NCBI GenBank assembly: GCA_020049245.1
Contig: JAIFLB010000068.1
Span: 1-36,310 of the forward strand
DNA from: Betaproteobacteria bacterium
Lineage (GTDB): Bacteria; Pseudomonadota; Gammaproteobacteria; Burkholderiales; Thiobacillaceae
Reading direction: 5' to 3'
Length of the DNA: 36,310 nucleotides
Part shown: piece by piece, positions 30,778-36,310 of the stretch
How the letters are laid out: each line of letters begins with the position of its first letter
Position numbering within the stretch: position 1 is the first letter of the stretch
The notes under the pieces: generated by a model
Seen by the model: the letters and a program-made list of their open reading frames with translations, nothing else
Databases searched by the model: none
What the model was told of the DNA's origin: nothing
Made by a program: the position numbers and the translations under genes

Positions 30778-32190
30778 ATGAATACGCAGTCATCCAGCTT
30801 CTCCAACATCAAGGCTCTGGTCATCGGCCTTGGTGATACCGGCGCGTCCTGCGTGCGCTGGCTGCTGGAACACGACGCCACGGTGCGCGCCACCGATAGC
30901 CGCGACGAACCGCCGCATGCGCAGCATCTGCGTGAAGCCTTCCCGGAAGTAAAGCTGAGCCTGGGCGGCTTCCAGAGCGCCGATATCGACTGGGCCGATC
31001 TGGTCGTGGTCAGCCCCGGTGTTGCGCTGGCGACGCCGGAAATCCAGCAGGCGATCGCCGCTGGCAAGGATGTCGTCGGCGATGTCGAATTGTTCGCGCG
31101 CGCAATCCGCGGTTCAAAAACCAAAGTCATCGCGATCACCGGTTCCAACGGCAAGAGCACGGTGACCAGTCTGGTTGGTCACCTGTGCGCGGCGGTCGGA
31201 CTCGATACCGTGGTTGCCGGCAACATCGGTCTGCCGGTGCTGGAAGCGCTCGATAACCGGGAAACACTGAACAAAGACCCCGATGTCTGGGTGCTGGAAC
31301 TCTCCAGTTTCCAACTCGAAACCACCTCCAGCCTGCATCCTGACGCGGCGACCGTGCTGAATATTTCGCAGGATCACATGGATCGTTATGCCAGTCTGGA
31401 TGATTACGCGGCCGCCAAGGCGCGCATCTTTGCCGGCAACGGGGTACAGGTATTGAATCTCGACGATCCGGCGGTGATGGCGATGGCGTTGCCTGGCCGC
31501 GCCATGTCGACCTTCAGCATAGTCATGGACACCGCCACGGCGCAAAGCGCTGAACCGGCAGCGCAGCTGGTTTTTGGCCTGACCCAGCGCAAGGAGCGAC
31601 TCTGGCTGGCGGAAGGCGAGGAAGCGTTGTTACCGGTCGACAAGCTGCCCATCGCTGGCCTGCACAATGCCGCAAATACACTCGCCGCGCTGGCGCTGTG
31701 CCGCGCCATCGGCTTGCCGTATGACGGCCTGGTTCCGGCGTTGAAGACCTTCCAGGGGCTGCCACATCGGGTCCAGCGCGTCGCCGAAGTCGACGGCCGT
31801 ACGTTCTACGATGATTCCAAGGGCACCAATGTCGGCGCTACCGCCGCCGCGCTGCTGGGCTTCACTGTGCCGGTGGTGTTGATCGCCGGCGGCGACGGCA
31901 AAGGGCAGGATTTCTCGCCGCTGCGGGATGCGGTCAAGAACGCCCGCGCCGTCGTATTGATCGGTCGCGATGCAGCGCTGATCGAAGCCGCGATCGGCGA
32001 AGCCTGTCCGCTACATCACGCTGCCAGCATGCCGGAAGCGGTCGCCAAGGCGTTTGCACTGTCGCAACCGGGCGACGCCGTGCTGCTGTCTCCCGCCTGC
32101 GCCAGCTGGGACATGTTCCGCAATTACGCGCATCGTGCCGAAGTCTTCATCGCGGCAGTGCATGCGTTGGAGGGCGACCATGTTTCATAA
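30778..32190 (+). CDS. murD: UDP-MurNAc-L-Ala:D-glutamate ligase MurD, 470 aa
   Basis: MurD adds D-glutamate to UDP-MurNAc-L-Ala. The N-terminal Rossmann-like domain (ALVIGLGDTGASCVRWLLEH), the P-loop ITGSNGKSTVTSLVGHL near 120, the ELSSFQLETTSSLHPDAA motif, the DHMDRY segment and the C-terminal DDSKGTNVGATAAAL and LLSPACASWDMF motifs are all present. It starts 7 bases after mraY and overlaps ftsW by 11 bases. Confidence 0.97.
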   Translation: MNTQSSSFSNIKALVIGLGDTGASCVRWLLEHDATVRATDSRDEPPHAQHLREAFPEVKLSLGGFQSADIDWADLVVVSPGVALATPEIQQAIAAGKDVVGDVELFARAIRGSKTKVIAITGSNGKSTVTSLVGHLCAAVGLDTVVAGNIGLPVLEALDNRETLNKDPDVWVLELSSFQLETTSSLHPDAATVLNISQDHMDRYASLDDYAAAKARIFAGNGVQVLNLDDPAVMAMALPGRAMSTFSIVMDTATAQSAEPAAQLVFGLTQRKERLWLAEGEEALLPVDKLPIAGLHNAANTLAALALCRAIGLPYDGLVPALKTFQGLPHRVQRVAEVDGRTFYDDSKGTNVGATAAALLGFTVPVVLIAGGDGKGQDFSPLRDAVKNARAVVLIGRDAALIEAAIGEACPLHHAASMPEAVAKAFALSQPGDAVLLSPACASWDMFRNYAHRAEVFIAAVHALEGDHVS

Positions 32191-33382
32191 CGCCGCCCTC
32201 AAGCGCACCGCCCTGACCCCGTATGACTGGGGACTGGTGTTCGCTTCGCTGGCATTGCTGATGATTGGCCTGGTGATGGTCTATTCCGCCTCGGTACCGA
32301 CGGCGGAAGCCAAGTCCGCCGCCAACCAGTCGGCGTTCTATCTGATCCGCCATTCGATGTATCTGGTGATCGGCCTCGGCGCCGGTTATGCCGCGCTGCA
32401 GATCCCGATCGATACCTGGCAAAAACTGTCACCCATTCTGTTCATGCTCGGCGCGGCGGCGCTGGTGATCGTCCTGATTCCATTCATCGGACGCGAAGTG
32501 AATGGCAGCCGGCGCTGGATTCCGCTCGGTCCATTGGGCAATTTCCAGCCTTCCGAATTGATGAAATTCGCCACCATCCTGTATGCCGCCGACTACACGG
32601 TGCGCAAGGCGGCGCATATGCAGAGCCTGAAAAAGGGCTTCCTGCCAATGTTCCTGGTGATGCTGTTCCTCGGCGCCATGCTGCTGCTGGAGCCGGACTT
32701 TGGCGCCTTCGTGGTGATCGTGTTCATCGCGCTCGCCATCCTGTTCCTTGGCGGCCTCAATGCCCGTCTGTTCGTCGGCCTGATCGTGCTGCTGGCGATC
32801 GGCTTCGTGCTGCTGGTGGTGTTGTCGCCCTACCGCCTGGCACGCGTCACCAGCTACCTCAATCCCTGGTCGGATCCCTACGGCGCCGGCTATCAGTTAT
32901 CGCACGCGCTGATCGCCTTCGGCAGTGGCGAATTCACCGGCGTCGGCCTCGGCGATAGCGTCGAGAAACTGTTCTACCTGCCCGAGGCCTACACCGACTT
33001 CCTGTTGGCGGTGACCGGCGAGGAACTCGGTTTGATCGGCGTCATGACGGTGATTGGCTTGTTCGCCTGGCTGACCTGGCGCGCATTCTCCATCGGCTGG
33101 CAAGCCGGCCTGATGGGACGCAACTACGCCGCGCTGGTAGCGCAGGGCGTCGGCGTCTGGATGGGCGTGCAATCGTTCATCAACATGGGCGTCAACCTTG
33201 GCCTGCTACCGACCAAAGGCCTGACCCTGCCGCTGATGAGTTATGGCGGTTCCGGCATCATCGCCAACTGCCTGGCGCTGGCGGTGCTGTTGCGCATCGA
33301 CTTCGAGAACCGCTGCATGATGAAGGGCAGCACCTTCGGTCCGCGCAGCGTGCGTCTGGCCGGCGAAGGGAAGCGCACATGA
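32180..33382 (+). CDS. ftsW: Peptidoglycan glycosyltransferase FtsW, 400 aa
   Basis: FtsW is the SEDS-family glycan polymerase of the divisome, partner of FtsI. About ten membrane segments are visible, with the family landmarks VNGSRRWIPLGPLGNFQPSE, LMKF, LLLEPDFGAFVV, NPWSDPYGAGYQLSHALIAFGSG and FLPEAYTDFLLAVTGEELG. Further landmarks are NMGVNLGLLPTKGLTLPLMSYGGSG near the end. The ATG at 32180 follows a GGAGGG ribosome site inside the end of murD. It overlaps murG by four bases. Confidence 0.97.
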   Translation: MFHNAALKRTALTPYDWGLVFASLALLMIGLVMVYSASVPTAEAKSAANQSAFYLIRHSMYLVIGLGAGYAALQIPIDTWQKLSPILFMLGAAALVIVLIPFIGREVNGSRRWIPLGPLGNFQPSELMKFATILYAADYTVRKAAHMQSLKKGFLPMFLVMLFLGAMLLLEPDFGAFVVIVFIALAILFLGGLNARLFVGLIVLLAIGFVLLVVLSPYRLARVTSYLNPWSDPYGAGYQLSHALIAFGSGEFTGVGLGDSVEKLFYLPEAYTDFLLAVTGEELGLIGVMTVIGLFAWLTWRAFSIGWQAGLMGRNYAALVAQGVGVWMGVQSFINMGVNLGLLPTKGLTLPLMSYGGSGIIANCLALAVLLRIDFENRCMMKGSTFGPRSVRLAGEGKRT

Positions 33383-34488
33383 ACATCAGCCGGCAAAGAA
33401 CCCTGCTGGTCATGGCCGGCGGCACCGGCGGCCATGTGATGCCGGCGCTGGCGGTGGCGGAAGCCCTGCGCGGCGAAGGCTGGCGCGTGGTCTGGCTGGG
33501 CACCAAGGCCGGCATGGAAGCGAAGCTGGCGGTGGAGAAAGGGTTCGAGATGGCCTGGGTGCGGGTTGCCGGCGTGCGCGGCAAGAGCCTGCTCACCAAA
33601 CTGTTGCTGCCGGCCAATCTGCTCGCCGCGTTCTGGCAGGCGGCGCGCGCAATTTTCCGCGAACGGCCGGATGTCGCACTCGGCCTCGGCGGCTATGTCG
33701 CCTTCCCCGGCGGCATGATGGCCAGCCTGCTCGGCAAGCCGCTGGTGATCCACGAACAGAACGCCATCGCCGGACTGACCAATCGCATGCTGGCTTGCCT
33801 CGCCGATCGCGTGCTGCTCGGCTTGCCGGCGGCTTTCCAGAACGCCAATGACAAACCGATCCCCTGCGGCAAGCTGGCCAGCGAATGGGTCGGCAACCCG
33901 GTGCGTCCGGAAATTGCGGCAGTGGCTGATCCCGCCTCGCGCTTTGCCGGCCGCAGCGGTCCTTTGCGCTTGCTGGTGGTCGGCGGCAGCCTGGGCGCGC
34001 AGGCCTTGAATGAACTGATTCCGCAAGCACTGGCGAAGCTGGAGGCCTCACAGCGGCCGCTGGTTCGCCACCAGTCCGGTGCCAGACATCTGGATGCACT
34101 GCAAACAAACTATGCCAACGCTGGCGTTGCGGCGGAATGCCTGACTTTCATCACCGACATGGCAGAAGCCTATGCCTGGGCCGACGTGGTGATCTGCCGC
34201 GCCGGCGCATTGACCGTGGCGGAAATTGCCGCCGCCGGCGCGGCCGCCCTGTTCGTGCCTTTCCCGTTTGCGGTGGATGACCACCAGACCGCCAACGCCC
34301 GTTTTCTCTCTGATGCCGGGGCTGCCTGGCTGATGCCGCAAAGCAGCCTCAGCGCTGAAAGTCTGGCGGCATGGTTGGTCGGCCTGAATCGCGACACATT
34401 GCTGGCGCGTGCCACGAAGGCACGCACGCAGGCCAAGCCGGGAGCCACCGCGCGTGTCGCCGCAATCTGCAAGGAAATCGCACGATGA
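33379..34488 (+). CDS. murG: UDP-GlcNAc:lipid I N-acetylglucosaminyltransferase MurG, 369 aa
   Basis: MurG converts lipid I to lipid II on the inner face of the membrane. It is a GT-B fold enzyme with the G-loops MAGGTGGHVMPALAVAEAL and VVGGSLGAQALNELIP. It also has the acceptor-side motif LGLGGYVAFPGGMMASLL, HEQNAIAGLTNRML and the donor-binding CRAGALTVAEIAAAG. Length is normal. Start and stop overlap its neighbours by four bases each (ATGA). Confidence 0.97.
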   Translation: MNISRQRTLLVMAGGTGGHVMPALAVAEALRGEGWRVVWLGTKAGMEAKLAVEKGFEMAWVRVAGVRGKSLLTKLLLPANLLAAFWQAARAIFRERPDVALGLGGYVAFPGGMMASLLGKPLVIHEQNAIAGLTNRMLACLADRVLLGLPAAFQNANDKPIPCGKLASEWVGNPVRPEIAAVADPASRFAGRSGPLRLLVVGGSLGAQALNELIPQALAKLEASQRPLVRHQSGARHLDALQTNYANAGVAAECLTFITDMAEAYAWADVVICRAGALTVAEIAAAGAAALFVPFPFAVDDHQTANARFLSDAGAAWLMPQSSLSAESLAAWLVGLNRDTLLARATKARTQAKPGATARVAAICKEIAR

Positions 34489-35906
34489 AACATAAAGTCC
34501 GTCGCATTCACTTCGTCGGCATCGGCGGCGCCGGCATGAGCGGCATCGCCGAAGTCCTGCTCAATCTGGGCTATCAGGTATCCGGCAGCGATGGCGCCAG
34601 CAACGCCGTCACCCAGCGGCTGGCGGACATGGGGGCGACAGTTTTCCAGGGACACGCCAGCGAAAACGTCCAAAACATCGACGTAATGGTGATTTCCAGC
34701 GCGATCAAGCCAGACAACCCGGAAGTTGTTGCGGCGCGGGAAAAGCATATTCCGGTGGTCGCCCGCGCCATGATGCTGGCCGAACTGATGCGCTTCAAAC
34801 AAGGCATCGCCATCGCCGGCACGCACGGCAAAACCACCACCACCAGCCTGATCGCCAGTGTGCTGAACGAAGCCGGCCTGGACCCGACCTTCGTCATCGG
34901 TGGCAAGTTGCTCGCCGCCGGCGCCAATGCGCGACTCGGCCAGGGCGAATGGCTGGTAGCGGAAGCCGATGAATCCGACGCGTCCTTCCTGCATCTGTCA
35001 CCGGTGTTGTCGGTGGTGACCAACATCGACGCCGATCACATGGAAACCTATGACCACGATTTCGAGAAACTGAAATCGGCGTTCATCGAATTCCTGCATC
35101 GGCTGCCGTTCTGGGGCATGGCCGTGGTCTGCGCCGACGACGCCAACGTGCGCGGCCTGCTGCCGCGCATCACCAAACCGGTGATGACCTACGGCACGAC
35201 CGACGACTGCATGATCCAGGCTGTGAACATCCGCGCCGAGGATGGCCGCATGCGGTTCACCGCGTTGCGCAACGGCACGCGTTCTCCGATCGACATCACG
35301 CTGAACCTGCCCGGCATGCATAACGTATTAAATGCGCTGGCCGCGATCGCGGTGGCGTGGGAACTGCAAGTACCAGACGCCGCCGTGCAAAAGGCGCTGG
35401 CCGGCTTTAGCGGCGTCGGTCGCCGCTTCCAGCGTTATGGCGAAATTGAGCTGGCCGATGGTCGGACGGGGTTGCGTACATTCACGCTGGTCGACGACTA
35501 TGGCCATCACCCGGTGGAGATGCGCGCCACGCTATGTGCCGCGCGCGGTGCTTTCCCCGGTCGCCGCCTGGTGCTTGCCTTCCAGCCGCATCGCTACACG
35601 CGCACACGCGATCTGTTCGAGGATTTCGTGCAGGTGCTGTCGCAGGCCGACGCGGTGCTGCTGACCGAAGTCTATGCCGCCAGCGAACAACCCATCGTCG
35701 CCGCCGACGGCCGCAGCCTGGCGCGCGCGGTCCGGGTCGCCGGCAAGGTCGAGCCGGTGTTCATCGCCGACATCAACGATCTACCCGCTGCACTGGCCGA
35801 CTTCATTCAGGACGGCGATGTCGTGCTCTGCATGGGCGCCGGCTCGATCGGCCAGACACCGGCACGCCTTGCCGCGTTGGGTGTGCAATCCGGAGACGCC
35901 GCATGA
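34485..35906 (+). CDS. murC: UDP-N-acetylmuramate:L-alanine ligase MurC, 473 aa
   Basis: MurC adds the first amino acid of the stem peptide. The N-terminal motif HFVGIGGAGMSGIAEVLLNLG binds UDP-MurNAc. The P-loop is IAGTHGKTTTTSLIASVL near 110, followed by EADESDASFLHLSP and the C-terminal DDYGHHPVEMRATL and QPHRYTRTRDL motifs. The ATG at 34485 has AAGGAAA upstream and overlaps the murG stop. It is followed directly by murB through an ATGA overlap. Confidence 0.97.
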   Translation: MKHKVRRIHFVGIGGAGMSGIAEVLLNLGYQVSGSDGASNAVTQRLADMGATVFQGHASENVQNIDVMVISSAIKPDNPEVVAAREKHIPVVARAMMLAELMRFKQGIAIAGTHGKTTTTSLIASVLNEAGLDPTFVIGGKLLAAGANARLGQGEWLVAEADESDASFLHLSPVLSVVTNIDADHMETYDHDFEKLKSAFIEFLHRLPFWGMAVVCADDANVRGLLPRITKPVMTYGTTDDCMIQAVNIRAEDGRMRFTALRNGTRSPIDITLNLPGMHNVLNALAAIAVAWELQVPDAAVQKALAGFSGVGRRFQRYGEIELADGRTGLRTFTLVDDYGHHPVEMRATLCAARGAFPGRRLVLAFQPHRYTRTRDLFEDFVQVLSQADAVLLTEVYAASEQPIVAADGRSLARAVRVAGKVEPVFIADINDLPAALADFIQDGDVVLCMGAGSIGQTPARLAALGVQSGDAA

Positions 35907-36310
35907 TCGTGGCCGACTACACCAACCCGCCGGTGAAGGTGCCTGGCACCCAGGGCGAGTTGCAGCTGAATGTCGACATGAGCGGCTATACCAGCTGGCG
36001 CGCCGGCGGCAAGGCGGATCGGTTGTATACGCCGCTCGACCTGGCCGATCTGTGCGCCTTCCTGAAGACCCTGGAACGCAACGAACCACTGTACTTCATC
36101 GGCCTTGGCAGCAACCTGCTGGTGCGCGACGCCGGCCTGCGCGGCACGGTGATTCATCTGCACGGCGCGCTGAAGCGGATCGATCTGGAACAACGCAAAA
36201 CCAATGGCAGCGACAGCAGCAGCCCATTCGGCGTGATTTTTGCCGAAGCCGGCGTCGCCAGCCCGAAACTGGCGCGCTATGCCGCCACGCATAATCTGGT
36301 CGGCGCTGAA
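35903..36310 (+). CDS. murB: UDP-N-acetylenolpyruvoylglucosamine reductase MurB, N-terminal part (runs off window)
   Basis: The first 136 codons are present. They show the FAD-binding start of MurB: a threonine/serine-tryptophan-arginine segment (YTSWRAGGKADRLYTPLDL), the IGLGSNLLVRDAGLRGTVIHL motif that holds the FAD pyrophosphate, and AEAGVASPKLARYA. MurB reduces enolpyruvyl-UDP-GlcNAc to UDP-MurNAc with NADPH. The ATG overlaps the murC stop by four bases (ATGA). About 16 residues precede the family's usual start of homology. An insert rich in Asn and Ser (TNGSDSSSP) is seen near residue 107. Confidence 0.93.
   Translation, partial: MIVADYTNPPVKVPGTQGELQLNVDMSGYTSWRAGGKADRLYTPLDLADLCAFLKTLERNEPLYFIGLGSNLLVRDAGLRGTVIHLHGALKRIDLEQRKTNGSDSSSPFGVIFAEAGVASPKLARYAATHNLVGAE

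Noticed and set aside
30135..31160. 341-codon minus-strand open frame
   Set aside because: It is antisense to mraY and murD, rich in His and Asp repeats typical of a reverse shadow.

Overview
The window is a stretch of conserved chromosome from a betaproteobacterium. The evidence is two gene orders: kdsD-kdsC-lptC-lptA-lptB-rpoN-hpf-ptsN-hprK-rapZ, where hprK beside ptsN and rapZ is typical of Betaproteobacteria, and a complete mraZ-rsmH-ftsL-ftsI-murE-murF-mraY-murD-ftsW-murG-murC-murB division and cell-wall cluster. MurE has the DNPR signature of meso-diaminopimelate-type peptidoglycan. The Gx-transporter/NusG-domain-II pair and the ubiX linkage would fit Rhodocyclales or Nitrosomonadales, but the genus cannot be resolved from this sequence. 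I see no insertion sequence, phage gene, tRNA or CRISPR array.

Layout. (1) 1-843, plus strand: the end of an NADPH-dependent FMN reductase and an unrecognised small protein. (2) 883-3951, minus: an RND efflux permease with no adaptor beside it; a 13-bp tandem repeat fills the gap to its stop codon. (3) 4054-7709, plus: a co-directional envelope group of two exported SRPBCC (START-like) proteins, a lipoprotein with a charged tail, an endonuclease/exonuclease/phosphatase-family protein and cardiolipin synthase ClsB. (4) 16974 down to 7738, minus: thirteen genes in one direction, for Kdo synthesis (kdsD, kdsC), LPS transport (lptC, lptA, lptB), sigma-54 (rpoN), ribosome hibernation (hpf), PTS-Ntr regulation (ptsN, hprK, rapZ), a NusG-domain-II protein with a Gx transporter, and ubiX. 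(5) 17024-18933, plus: a KefB-type antiporter whose reading frame is broken inside its nucleotide-binding domain. (6) 18937-22488: an orphan type IV prepilin-like protein, a small periplasmic protein, a YceI-family protein with a Pro/Ala tail, and a chalcone-isomerase-like exported protein preceded by a previously unlisted 51-codon acidic, cysteine-containing ORF. (7) 22725-23127: RNase P RNA. (8) 23309-36310, plus: the mra promoter with a 10-bp-phased MraZ operator, then the dcw cluster, running off the window inside murB.

How the genes work together: most products build or control the envelope. Kdo synthesis and Lpt proteins serve lipopolysaccharide; mur/fts genes serve peptidoglycan and the divisome; ClsB serves phospholipid; the SRPBCC, YceI and chalcone-isomerase-like proteins are exported. 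The rpoN-hpf-ptsN-hprK-rapZ block is regulatory.

The points most worth checking are the broken kefB, the small Cys-containing ORF coupled to the chalcone-isomerase-like gene, the two-tier palindrome between hpf and ptsN, the perfect 12-bp inverted repeat between rnpB and mraZ, and the MraZ operator. I did not find a clearly new multi-gene system; the window is largely housekeeping with several local oddities.
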